Under the pieces are notes generated by a model. That model made no database searches, had not been told where the DNA came from, and saw only the letters and a list, made by a program, of their open reading frames with translations. DNA of 64,000 nt. Origin: an uncultured Lachnospiraceae bacterium (GTDB lineage Bacteria; Bacillota; Clostridia; Lachnospirales; Lachnospiraceae). Where the stretch lies: the NCBI GenBank assembly GCA_910585995.1, contig CAJUGG010000076.1, positions 13,747 through 77,746 of the forward strand. The letters run 5' to 3'. The translations under genes and the position numbers were made by a program. Each line of letters begins with the position of its first letter. The stretch's first letter is position 1. Shown here piece by piece: positions 33,323-41,050 of this stretch.

Positions 33323-33598
33323 CAAGTTCATAAGTAAAGGCAAAGAACAGGACTCTGATCTGCAGAGGCCGACAGGAATCTGGCGTCACCGACTGAGAGC
33401 GCCATTGGGAAGAGCAGATCAAGGGAACACCTGGGAGCTGGCTGATTGAAAGCAGAGTAGGTCAGTCCGTGGCATACGTTATCGGCATAAGAGTGGAAGA
33501 CCGCACGCAGTTGGGTGTGGTGTTCAATGCGGGTGGTACCGCGGGAAGAAAAAGAGTGTCCCGTCCCGGAATGTAAAGATTCCGGGGCGGGATTTTTT
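33323..33598 (+). promoter_or_regulatory. T-box riboswitch, Asn (AAC) specifier overlapping Glu (GAA)
   Basis: The T-box signature GGGTGGTACCGCG is at 33531-33543 and is followed by a strong terminator. Upstream, stem I can be drawn with GATCTGC pairing with GCAGATC, and CAGG with CCTG below it. This leaves AAGGGAACA as the 3' side of the specifier loop. AAC (Asn) at 33426-33428 is followed by A, the usual purine, and overlaps GAA (Glu) at 33425-33427. Uncharged tRNA would switch the leader to the antiterminator and turn on aspS and probably gatCAB. Asn control fits a genome using GatCAB to make Asn-tRNA. A two-codon Asn/Glu T-box has, as I recall, been described in Clostridium acetobutylicum. 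Confidence 0.88.
33559..33598 (+). terminator. T-box intrinsic terminator
   Basis: TCCCGTCCCGGAA pairs with TTCCGGGGCGGGA across an 8-base loop and is followed by TTTTTT. The 5' side competes with the antiterminator formed by the T-box sequence. Confidence 0.9.
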
Positions 33599-33636
33599 GG
33601 TGCTTGTGTCCGGAAGACAAGTTGCGGTACTAAAAC

Positions 33637-33833
33637 AGCAACGAACCGAGCAAGCCCCAAGAGGATTTTCAGACACTGAAGTGGCTGAAAATCCTCTTAG
33701 AGAAGGGGGCTTGGGAGGGGAGTTGCGGTACTAAAACAGCAACGAACCGAACAAGTCCAGGGAGGATTTATCGACGCGAAAGCGGCGAAAAATGCTCCCA
33801 GATGAGGGGGCTTGGGAGGGGAGTTGCGGTACT
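33637..33833 (+). repeat. Two tandem hairpin elements before aspS
   Basis: Copies at 33637-33732 and 33738-33833 are each 96 nt, with a 101-nt period. Each begins AGCAACGAACCG and ends GTTGCGGTACT. In the first, GCAAC pairs with GTTGC, CAAGCCCC with GGGGGCTTG, and AAGAGGATTTTCAG with CTGAAAATCCTCTT. The second has GGGAGGATTT against AAAAATGCTCCC in the middle. A 3' relic (GTTGCGGTACT at 33621) precedes the first copy, so an older third copy may have existed. AGGAGG of aspS starts 6 bases after the last copy. The elements lie downstream of the T-box terminator, in the aspS leader. Confidence 0.88.
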
Positions 33834-33851
33834 AAAATAGGAGGTAGAACG

Positions 33852-35183
33852 ATGGAATTTATGACAGGGATAAGAGAAAAAGAGGCATTGGAACTATCAG
33901 CGCTTTTGGACAGAGGACGGATCGGGCAAAAGGTAAAGGTAAATGGTGCAATACATGCTATTCGCCATATGGGAGATGTGGCTTTTGTGGTGCTTCGTAA
34001 GAGAGAGGGTCTGCTGCAGTGTGTCTATGAGGAAAATACCTCAGGATTTGACTTGAAGGATCTCAAAGAGGCTGAGACAGTGGAAGCAGAGGGCGTCTTA
34101 ACAGAAGAAGAGCGGGCGGTCGGAGGCGTAGAGCTTCGTCTGACCGGGATACGGATCTTGTCCGTGCCTACCGCCCCTCTGCCGCTTCCCATTGGAAAAT
34201 GGAAATTAAATACCTCGCTGGAAGCGAAACTGAACATGCGTTCGATTTCCCTCAGGAATATCAGAGAGCGGGCAAAATTCAAACTGCAGGAGGGGATTGT
34301 AAGAGGATTCCGGGATTTTCTGTACGGGCAGGGCTTTACAGAGATTCACACGCCTAAGATTGGGGCAAAGAGCGCTGAAGGCGGATCAAACCTCTTTAAA
34401 CTGGATTATTTTCACCGTCCGGCAGTATTACAGCAGTCACCGCAGCTATATAAACAGATGATGGTCGGCGTCTTTGACCGGGTCTTTGAGACAGCGCCGG
34501 TATTTCGGGCGGAGAAGCACAATACAAAGAGACATCTAAACGAGTATACTTCTCTGGATCTGGAAATGGGGTATATTGATGGATTTGAGGATCTAATGGA
34601 GATGGAGACAGGTTTTTTGCAGTATACCATGGAGCTTTTAGCCAAAGAGTATCAAAAAGAGCTTCAGATCCTGGGGATTACGCTGCCAAAGACCAAGCAG
34701 ATCCCCGTAGTGCGATTTGACCGGGCAAAAGAGCTGGTGGCAGAGAAATATAACCGGAAGATCCGCAACCCTTTTGACCTGGAACCAGAGGAGGAGACGC
34801 TGATCGGGCAGTATTTTCAGGAAGAGTATGATGCAGATTTTGTATTTGTGACCCATTATCCATCGAAGAAGAGGCCGTTTTATGCGATGGATGATCCGGA
34901 GGATAACAGGTATACGCTGAGTTTTGATCTGCTCTACCATGGGCTTGAGATCACCACGGGCGGACAGCGGATTCATGAGTATGAGAAGCTACTGGAGAAA
35001 TTATGTGCGCGGGGGATGAGCGAGGAAGGGCTGACGCAGTATCTGGATACCTTCCGGTATGGGATGCCGCCGCATGGAGGACTGGGGATTGGGCTGGAGA
35101 GACTGACCATGAAACTGGTGGGCGAAGACAATGTAAGGGAGACAACGCTTTATCCCAGGGATTTGTCTCGGTTAGAGCCGTGA
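33852..35183 (+). CDS. aspS: Aspartyl-tRNA synthetase, archaeal-type, probably non-discriminating
   Basis: A 443-residue class II synthetase. Residues about 15-100 are the OB-fold anticodon-binding domain; the catalytic core follows with FTEIHTPKIGAKSAEGGSN (motif 2 region begins FRAEKHNTKRHLNEYTSLDL near residue 215) and motif 3 GLGIGLERLTM near the C-terminus. It lacks the GAD insertion of the standard 590-residue bacterial enzyme. Short, archaeal-type AspRS enzymes in bacteria with GatCAB usually charge both tRNA-Asp and tRNA-Asn. The ATG at 33852 follows AGGAGG. T-box control by Asn specifier and the downstream gatCAB support a role in Asn-tRNA synthesis. Confidence 0.93.
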   Translation: MEFMTGIREKEALELSALLDRGRIGQKVKVNGAIHAIRHMGDVAFVVLRKREGLLQCVYEENTSGFDLKDLKEAETVEAEGVLTEEERAVGGVELRLTGIRILSVPTAPLPLPIGKWKLNTSLEAKLNMRSISLRNIRERAKFKLQEGIVRGFRDFLYGQGFTEIHTPKIGAKSAEGGSNLFKLDYFHRPAVLQQSPQLYKQMMVGVFDRVFETAPVFRAEKHNTKRHLNEYTSLDLEMGYIDGFEDLMEMETGFLQYTMELLAKEYQKELQILGITLPKTKQIPVVRFDRAKELVAEKYNRKIRNPFDLEPEEETLIGQYFQEEYDADFVFVTHYPSKKRPFYAMDDPEDNRYTLSFDLLYHGLEITTGGQRIHEYEKLLEKLCARGMSEEGLTQYLDTFRYGMPPHGGLGIGLERLTMKLVGEDNVRETTLYPRDLSRLEP

Positions 35184-35191
35184 GGCGGGGA

Positions 35192-35442
35192 GGGGCTGCA
35201 ACAGTCTGCGGCTCCTGTGCCTCTGCCTGGCGCTCCGGCGGGGCAAGGGGATAAATGCGCTGTATGGAATGTATCGGACAGTTTCCCACTTTTGTATGCT
35301 CCAGCCGTACACGGGAGCGTGTTCGTCTGGCTCATACAAAAATGGAAAACAGTCCGCTCCAATCCATAGCATCGCTATTTATGCCCCTTGCCCCGCCGGA
35401 GTGCCAGGCAGAGGTACAGAAGCCACAGACTGTTGCAGCCCC
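35192..35442. repeat. Long palindrome P2 (251 bp) between aspS and gatC
   Basis: The gap 35184-35532 is mostly an imperfect inverted repeat. The left arm starts GGGGCTGCAACAGTCTG and the right arm ends with its complement. Further paired blocks are CTCCGGCGGGGCAAGGGG with CCCCTTGCCCCGCCGGAG, and CATACAAAA with TTTTGTATG. The centre is near 35317. The core GGAATGTATCGGACAGT is shared with P1 at 27648-27881. The remaining 35443-35532 contains only the gatC ribosome-binding site that I can identify. In the transcript this would be a very long hairpin inside the aspS-gatC unit. Confidence 0.85.
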
Positions 35443-35532
35443 GGCCAAGGTTTACTAAGACGGTAGAGGGAAAAGCGTGAGCGTGTGAAGGGATATAAAT
35501 TTTGGTTTATAATTTAAAGAAGGAGAGAGACG

Positions 35533-35826
35533 ATGGCGAATGTGATCACGGATGAGATGATGGATTATGTGGGGATCTTGGCGAAGCTGGAGCTTCCTGA
35601 GGAGGAGAGGGAGCAGGCGAAGAAGGATATGGGAAGGATGCTGGATTATATTGATCTGTTGAATGAGTTGGATACGTCGGGTGTGGAGCCTATGTCACAT
35701 ATATTCCCGGTGAGGAACGTGTTCCGGGAGGATGTAGTGAGAAATGAGGATGAGAGAGAGCAGATGCTCGCGAACGCGCCAGCGGTAAAGGACGGGGCAT
35801 ACAAAGTGCCTAAGACAGTAGAATAA
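35533..35826 (+). CDS. gatC: Asp-tRNA(Asn)/Glu-tRNA(Gln) amidotransferase subunit C
   Basis: A 97-residue subunit that wraps around and stabilises the GatA-GatB complex. It shows the family pattern: ITDEMMDYVGILAKLELPEE at the N-terminus, RMLDYIDLLNELDTSGVEPM near residue 35 and the late FREDVV. AAGGAGAG lies 8 bases upstream of the ATG. The gatA gene follows after a hairpin element of the dispersed family. Confidence 0.95.
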   Translation: MANVITDEMMDYVGILAKLELPEEEREQAKKDMGRMLDYIDLLNELDTSGVEPMSHIFPVRNVFREDVVRNEDEREQMLANAPAVKDGAYKVPKTVE

Positions 35827-35831
35827 TTATC

Positions 35832-35927
35832 AGCATCTGCCCGAAAAATGCCTGTAATGACATTTGAGAGCAAGGCGAACAAATGTTATTACAGAAGAAG
35901 GGACATTTTTGGGGCGGATGCGGAACT
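35832..35927 (+). repeat. Hairpin element before gatA
   Basis: A 96-nt copy, beginning AGCATCTGCCC and ending GATGCGGAACT. Nearly the whole length folds: GCATCTGCCC with GGGCGGATGC, AAAAATG with CATTTTT, TAATGACATTTG with CAAATGTTATTA, around an 11-15 nt loop. A second partial 3' end, GCGGGACTTTAATAGGAGG, follows and contains the gatA ribosome-binding site. It is closely related to the copy at 40351-40445. Confidence 0.88.
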
Positions 35928-35960
35928 TAAATAAAAGCGGGACTTTAATAGGAGGCGTAT

Positions 35961-37436
35961 ATGGGTTTGATGAGTTTAACAGCTATGGAGCTGGGGAGGA
36001 AGATACAGGCGCGGGAGGTGACGGCTGTGGAGGCTGTCAGGGAGGCTTTGGCGCAGATTGGGAAGATGGAGCCTTTGTTTCACTGTCTGGTGACGGTGGA
36101 TGAGGAGGGGGCGATAAAGAGGGCCAAGGAGGTGCAAAAGAGGATAGAGTCTAAGGAGCTGACCGGGCCTCTTACCGGGGTTCCGGTGGTGATTAAGGAC
36201 AATCTCTGTACGGAGGGGATATTGACTACTTGTGCTTCTAAGATTTTATCTGGTTTTAAACCTGCTTATTCTGCAGAGGCAGTAAAAAATCTGGAGGAGG
36301 CAGGAGCAGTCATTGTTGGAAAGGCCAATATGGATGAGTTTGCGATGGGCAGCACGACGGAGACTTCGTATTTTGGCCCAACGAAGAACCCCTGGAATCA
36401 GGAGCATGTGCCGGGCGGATCTTCGGGCGGAAGTTGTGCGGCGGTGGCGGCTGAGGAGTGTTCTTGTGCGCTTGGATCGGATACGGGCGGATCGATTCGT
36501 CAGCCCAGTGCGTTTTGCGGAGTGACAGGGATCAAGCCAACGTATGGGACGGTCTCCCGGTATGGTCTGATCGCCTATGGTTCGTCTCTGGATCAGATCG
36601 GGCCGATTGCAAAGGATGTCAGTGACTGCGCGGCGGTGCTTCAGGCGATTGCTTCTTATGATCCCAAGGACAGCACTTCGGTAAAGCGTAAGAACTATGA
36701 TTTTTCAGCAGCTCTTGTGAAGGATGTAAAAGGACTTCGCATTGGTATCCCAAGGGACTATTTTGGAGAGGGACTGCAAGAGGAGGTAAGGGAGCAGATC
36801 CTGCAGGCAGCAAAGGTGCTGGAAGCGCAGGGCGCTGTCCTGGAGGAATTTGACCTAAGTCTGGTAAAATATGCGATTCCGGCTTATTATATTATCGCTT
36901 CGGCAGAAGCCAGTTCCAACTTAGCCCGGTTTGACGGGGTAAAATATGGGTATCGTTCCAAAGACTACGAAGGACTTCACCAGATGTATAAAAGATCCAG
37001 AAGCGAGGGATTTGGAGCAGAGGTAAAACGGCGGATTATGTTGGGTTCTTTTGTGCTCAGCTCCGGGTATTATGATGCCTATTATCTAAAAGCGTTAAAG
37101 ACAAAGGCGCTGATTAAACAGGCATTTGACAAGGCATTTGCACAGTATGATCTGATCCTGGCGCCGGCGGCTCCCACGACGGCGCCGAGACTGAAGGAAT
37201 CTCTTCAGGACCCTTTACAGATGTATCTGGGAGATATCTATACGATTGCTGTCAATCTGGCGGGGTTGCCGGGGATCTCATTGCCCTGCGGCGTAGACCA
37301 AAAAGGGCTTCCCATTGGGATGCAGATGATTGGAGATTGTTTTCAAGAGAAGACTTTGATCCGGGCAGCCTATACATTTGAGCAGACGAGAACTTATGAG
37401 CGTTGTGCCGCAGTAAAGGGGGAATGTGTAAGATGA
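35961..37436 (+). CDS. gatA: Asp-tRNA(Asn)/Glu-tRNA(Gln) amidotransferase subunit A
   Basis: A 491-residue amidase-signature enzyme that releases ammonia from glutamine for transamidation. The Ser-cisSer-Lys triad is visible at Lys79 (VPVVIKDN), Ser154 (PGGSSGGS) and Ser178 (GSDTGGSIRQP), matching positions known from the Staphylococcus aureus enzyme. AGGAGG lies six bases before the ATG. The stop overlaps the gatB start (ATGA). It acts with GatC and GatB on mischarged Asp-tRNA-Asn and probably Glu-tRNA-Gln. Confidence 0.97.
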   Translation: MGLMSLTAMELGRKIQAREVTAVEAVREALAQIGKMEPLFHCLVTVDEEGAIKRAKEVQKRIESKELTGPLTGVPVVIKDNLCTEGILTTCASKILSGFKPAYSAEAVKNLEEAGAVIVGKANMDEFAMGSTTETSYFGPTKNPWNQEHVPGGSSGGSCAAVAAEECSCALGSDTGGSIRQPSAFCGVTGIKPTYGTVSRYGLIAYGSSLDQIGPIAKDVSDCAAVLQAIASYDPKDSTSVKRKNYDFSAALVKDVKGLRIGIPRDYFGEGLQEEVREQILQAAKVLEAQGAVLEEFDLSLVKYAIPAYYIIASAEASSNLARFDGVKYGYRSKDYEGLHQMYKRSRSEGFGAEVKRRIMLGSFVLSSGYYDAYYLKALKTKALIKQAFDKAFAQYDLILAPAAPTTAPRLKESLQDPLQMYLGDIYTIAVNLAGLPGISLPCGVDQKGLPIGMQMIGDCFQEKTLIRAAYTFEQTRTYERCAAVKGECVR

Positions 37437-38863
37437 GCAGACAATATGAGACTGTGATCGGACTGGAAGTCCATGTGGAACTTGCGACCAAGACCAAGAT
37501 TTTCTGTGCGTGCAGCACTGCATTTGGCGGGGCACCCAATACCCATACCTGCCCGGTGTGCACCGGGATGCCGGGTTCACTGCCCGTTCTGAACAAACAG
37601 GTGGTGGAATATGCGGCAGCCGTGGGGCTTGCGACGAATTGTACGATTAACCAGTGCTGTAAGTTTGACAGGAAAAATTATTTTTATCCGGATAATCCGC
37701 AGAACTATCAGATCTCACAGCTATATGAACCCATTTGCCGCGACGGCTATGTGGAGATCGAGACGCCTGCAGGGGCAAAAAAGATCGGGATTCATGAGAT
37801 CCATATGGAAGAAGATGCCGGAAAACTGATTCACGATGAATGGGAAGACTGTTCTCTGGTAGATTTTAACAGAAGCGGCGTGCCTCTGATCGAGATTGTA
37901 TCCGAGCCGGATATGAGAGATGCGCAGGAAGTCATCGCCTATCTGGACAAACTGCGGCTGATTATTCAGTATCTGGGGGCTTCGGACTGCAAACTGCAGG
38001 AAGGGTCTATGCGTGCGGATGTGAACTTATCGGTGCGGGAAGTGGGGAGCACGACCCTGGGGACTCGTACAGAGATGAAGAATCTAAACTCTTTTAAGGC
38101 GATTGCAAGAGCGATTGACGGAGAGCGGGAACGCCAGATCGAGCTTTTGGAAATGGGAAAGGCAGTGGTGCAGGAGACGCGCCGCTGGGATGATAATAAG
38201 GAAGCTTCTCATGCGATGCGTTCTAAGGAGGATGCACAGGACTACCGATATTTTCCGGAGCCGGATTTGGTGCCGATCTTTATTGATGATGAGTGGCTCG
38301 CACAGATCAAAGCCAGACAGCCGGAGCTTCGGACGGAGAAGTTGCTTCGTTATAAGAAGGAATTTGATATTCCGGATTATGATGCGCAGATTATCACTTC
38401 TACAAAGAAGATGGCGGATCTGTTTGAAGAGACTACGGCACTCTGCAAAAAGCCTAAGAAGGTGTCCAACTGGCTGATGGTGGAGACGATGCGGCTGTTA
38501 AAAGAGCATGAGATGGAGGTGGAAGAACTGACGTTCTCTCCGCAGAACTTGGCGAAATTGATTGATCTGACGGATGAGGGGACGATTAATGGTTCGGTGG
38601 CGAAGGAGATCTTTGAGAAGATCTTTTTAGAGGATATTGAGCCGGAGCGCTATGTGGAGGAGCATGGGCTTCGGATGGTAAATGATGAAGGGGCGCTTAG
38701 AGAAGTGGTTCAGAGAGTGATCGCAGAAAATCCGCAGTCTGTGGCAGATTACCGGGGAGGCAAGGAAAAGGCGATGGGGTATCTGGTGGGACAGACGATG
38801 AAGGCGATGAAAGGAAAGGCAAATCCGGCAGGAGTGAATCGGATGTTAAAAGAGCTGCTTTAG
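37433..38863 (+). CDS. gatB: Asp-tRNA(Asn)/Glu-tRNA(Gln) amidotransferase subunit B
   Basis: A 476-residue subunit that activates the misacylated tRNA with ATP and carries the tRNA-binding tail. It begins YETVIGLEVHVELATKTKIF, has CPVCTGMPGSLPVLN near residue 40, DFNRSGVPLIEIVSEPD near residue 145 and the YqeY-like helical C-terminus ending GQTMKAMKGKANPAGVN. The ATG at 37433 overlaps the gatA stop. It is the last gene of the T-box-controlled cluster; a weak hairpin with GGGGGCTTTTTT at 38890 may end transcription. Confidence 0.97.
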   Translation: MSRQYETVIGLEVHVELATKTKIFCACSTAFGGAPNTHTCPVCTGMPGSLPVLNKQVVEYAAAVGLATNCTINQCCKFDRKNYFYPDNPQNYQISQLYEPICRDGYVEIETPAGAKKIGIHEIHMEEDAGKLIHDEWEDCSLVDFNRSGVPLIEIVSEPDMRDAQEVIAYLDKLRLIIQYLGASDCKLQEGSMRADVNLSVREVGSTTLGTRTEMKNLNSFKAIARAIDGERERQIELLEMGKAVVQETRRWDDNKEASHAMRSKEDAQDYRYFPEPDLVPIFIDDEWLAQIKARQPELRTEKLLRYKKEFDIPDYDAQIITSTKKMADLFEETTALCKKPKKVSNWLMVETMRLLKEHEMEVEELTFSPQNLAKLIDLTDEGTINGSVAKEIFEKIFLEDIEPERYVEEHGLRMVNDEGALREVVQRVIAENPQSVADYRGGKEKAMGYLVGQTMKAMKGKANPAGVNRMLKELL

Positions 38864-38904
38864 AGGGTGACAAAGCTGCGGCAAAAGGGGGCTTTTTTGA
38901 ATAT

Positions 38905-39609
38905 TTAGTCATATTCAGCACAGATATATTTGAACTCTTCCGTCTTATGCAGTGCTGACAATGCGTGTTTCTCAATATGTTTTGACATAATTTCCACTGC
39001 ATATCGGAAATTCTCACATGGATGGCTTTCGGCGCAGCGCACCATTGCTATCAGCATCTGGTTATCACCCTCAATATTTTCAGATGGGTAGTTGCCGGCA
39101 TAGTCGCAGGAATCCTCGTAAAGACCTGTCTGCATGACCGCTTCCATCTGAGCCGCAGTGCCAATCACTGCATGGTAATCTATGGTCTCCGAATCCATGT
39201 AATATTCAATAAAAAGTCTTGCCACAACATCTGTGCATTGCCGGATTTGCTCAATAATAGCATCTGCATTCCGAACAGCAAATCTCTGGATTTCCCGCTT
39301 GGCATGCGCCTCGTTTTTATAGTAGATGTACAAAAGTGTTTTACGGCCACTCAATATAGCGGTGATGCTCTTTAGCTTTCTGTCTTTGCCATAGACGGCG
39401 CAAAGCGTCCGGATGAGATCATCCTCCGGCACATTGTACAACGTCATTCCGCGCCAGTCCTTTCCGACAGGAATATCATAGGTGAGCATTTGATACTGTG
39501 CGTCATAGTCAAAGGAAATAACGTTGTCATCGTCAATATCTCCGTTGAAGTCAACGACACCATACACGCCTTCCTGGTGAGTGAGTGGGATACTGCGTAA
39601 TTCCGGCAT
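38905..39609 (-). CDS. Protein of unknown function
   Basis: A 234-residue soluble protein that I do not recognise. It begins MPELRSIPLTHQEGVYGVVD. The N-terminal half is predicted beta-rich (YDIPVGKDWRGMTLYNVPED), the C-terminal half helical. No signal peptide, membrane segment or catalytic motif is visible. It lies on the strand opposite to gatB, 41 bp from its end, and together with the next gene forms a small AT-rich two-gene island. The style of both (short, acidic, unrelated to neighbours) resembles immunity or defence accessory proteins, but this is a guess. Confidence 0.6.
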   Translation of the reverse strand: MPELRSIPLTHQEGVYGVVDFNGDIDDDNVISFDYDAQYQMLTYDIPVGKDWRGMTLYNVPEDDLIRTLCAVYGKDRKLKSITAILSGRKTLLYIYYKNEAHAKREIQRFAVRNADAIIEQIRQCTDVVARLFIEYYMDSETIDYHAVIGTAAQMEAVMQTGLYEDSCDYAGNYPSENIEGDNQMLIAMVRCAESHPCENFRYAVEIMSKHIEKHALSALHKTEEFKYICAEYD

Positions 39610-39630
39610 TTTTATATTCTTCCTTTCAGA

Positions 39631-40119
39631 CTATAAATTGGCTGTGAAATACTTGTTGTACTCTCTGAACAATATATTCTTTCGTTTGTTGTTTGGTCTT
39701 TTGTATAAGTCGCAAAAATGTTCGCCTATGGATACATTGATAAGTCCTTTATTTACAAGGAGTTCATATTTTCCTTGTACAAAAGGATATTCTTCAACTA
39801 TCCATTTTGCATCTCCATGATTTTTTATGATGACTTCACCCCAATAAACAGACATCATACATTCAAATTCTTTTTGCGACAATCCGATTTTGCCGAATGC
39901 ATTTTCCTCATACAGATCAAAATACCATTGTTCTATCCTTTTCAGGCTTTCAACTGTATAGTCAGGAAAAAATACAGAGCTTTGTGTGCTGGCAGATCTC
40001 AGCCTGTTCAGCAAAGAATCTTTATGTGCAATAAAATAATTCTCAGCTTGAGATATATTACTAAATTCTCTCAAATTATCCCTGTATTTAATGGCTGCCT
40101 TTAAAGTATATTTAGACAT
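39631..40119 (-). CDS. Protein of unknown function, possibly immunity-like
   Basis: A 162-residue soluble protein. The N-terminus is helical and basic (SKYTLKAAIKYRDNLREF); the C-terminal half has IVEEYPFVQGKYELLVNKGL and FCDLYKRPNNKRKN, a type of sequence often seen in immunity proteins of polymorphic toxins. I cannot assign a family. The start at 40119 is chosen because GGATATGGAAG lies just upstream; the open frame extends 23 codons further. Base composition is noticeably more AT-rich than the gat and amidase genes on either side, which suggests acquisition. Confidence 0.55.
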   Translation of the reverse strand: MSKYTLKAAIKYRDNLREFSNISQAENYFIAHKDSLLNRLRSASTQSSVFFPDYTVESLKRIEQWYFDLYEENAFGKIGLSQKEFECMMSVYWGEVIIKNHGDAKWIVEEYPFVQGKYELLVNKGLINVSIGEHFCDLYKRPNNKRKNILFREYNKYFTANL

Positions 40120-40317
40120 TCTTCCATATCCTTTTTGCCCTGGATGGGCGTTTGTACCCATTATATCAGGGTTTTTGCTATTTCGCAAATATTTCTTGAC
40201 AGCCTCTAATTAGCCATGATCTAAGTTGTGAGGGAATGAGGAGTGACTGAAGGAATTGAGGAAGATCGGGGACTTGATAAGAGGGGGAACAGGATATATA
40301 ATAGGAAGGAATAAAAC

Positions 40318-40445
40318 AGCATCTGCTGGGCGGATGCTGAACTCTAAAACAGCATCTGTTTGAAAAATGCCCGTAATGACATTTGAGAGCGAGCGAACAA
40401 ATGTTATTACAGATAAAGGGGCATTTTCTGGACGGATGCGGAACT
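40318..40445 (+). repeat. Hairpin elements before the 75-residue gene (one mini, one full)
   Basis: A 26-nt mini copy (40318-40343: AGCATC, nine bases, GATGCTGAACT) is followed by a 95-nt full copy (40351-40445) that begins AGCATCTG and ends GATGCGGAACT. In the full copy AAAAATGCCC pairs with GGGGCATTTT, and GTAATGACATTTG with CAAATGTTATTAC. The AGGAGG of the next gene begins 6 bases later. The preceding 40120-40317 shows nothing that I recognise. Confidence 0.88.
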
Positions 40446-40463
40446 TCAATAGGAGGACATTTT

Positions 40464-40691
40464 ATGAATCCGGCGTCGATTATGAAGATTATGGGGGCGA
40501 AGAATCGTTTTACGGAGAACCATCCGAAATTTGTAGCTTTTTTGCGTGCGGTATTTGGGAAGGGGATTGAGGAGGGGACGGTGATTGAGATCCGGGTGAC
40601 GAGGCCTGGGGAGGAGATGATGATGTCTAATATCCGGGTGCAGCAGTCAGATCTGGAGCTTTTGCAGGAGCTTAGGGAACTGGCAAAATAG
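40464..40691 (+). CDS. Small conserved protein of unknown function
   Basis: A 75-residue protein starting MNPASIMKIMGAKNRFTENH. It has one amphipathic helix, then an IEIRVTRPGEEMMMSNIRV beta segment and a C-terminal helix. I recall similar short proteins in other Clostridia but know no function. AGGAGG at 40451-40456 gives a strong ribosome-binding site, directly after a hairpin element. It is isolated: the upstream genes face away and a long non-coding region follows. Confidence 0.65.
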   Translation: MNPASIMKIMGAKNRFTENHPKFVAFLRAVFGKGIEEGTVIEIRVTRPGEEMMMSNIRVQQSDLELLQELRELAK

Positions 40692-40783
40692 GTGTTGGGG
40701 GATGATGAAGGAATTATAAAGAATTTTCTTATGATTTTATGGTTTGTTTAGGGATTTCCCATATTTTGGACACATTTTTCTGC

Positions 40784-40960
40784 TATAGTTAGATGTATAG
40801 AAGTTCTACTGGAACTTTTCATTTTCGGGATGGGAGGTGGAAGGTTTTGGAGACTTGAAATGGGGGCGGTGGTTCGCAAGCGCGCAAGCGGATGCCGTAC
40901 CTCGACTAACAACAACAGCGTTCATGGCAGCAGCAAGATGCTAGTCTGAGCGCTTTTATT
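40784..40960 (+). ncRNA. Candidate structured RNA or leader upstream of the amidase gene
   Basis: An extended -10 (TGCTATAGT, 40781-40789) would start a transcript near 40797. The following 160 nt show a first hairpin (AAGTTC/GAACTT), a G-rich segment, a GC-rich stem around CGCAAGCG repeats, and a terminator-like hairpin AGCGTTCA/TGAGCGCT (40917-40954) followed by TTTTATTT. The region 40692-41050 has no convincing gene. I compared it with the c-di-GMP, c-di-AMP, SRP, 6S and tmRNA consensus patterns that I remember and found no match. A second, T-poor hairpin lies at 40965-41000 between two TATGACAATAG repeats. Confidence 0.4.
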
Positions 40961-41050
40961 TATGACAATAGAAGACTCGCGAAGCGCGGATTCTATCGTA
41001 TATGACAATAGGTTTTCATTATTTATATACTGAGAGAACGGAGGAGTTTT

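Noticed and set aside
35150..35466. Short open frames on both strands within palindrome P2
   Set aside because: Same artefact as P1; the frames repeat the arms and end at the palindrome edges.
40797..40960. Known riboswitch (c-di-GMP, c-di-AMP), SRP RNA, 6S RNA or tmRNA before the amidase gene
   Set aside because: The conserved sequence blocks of these RNAs that I remember are absent; the region is therefore listed only as an unassigned candidate.
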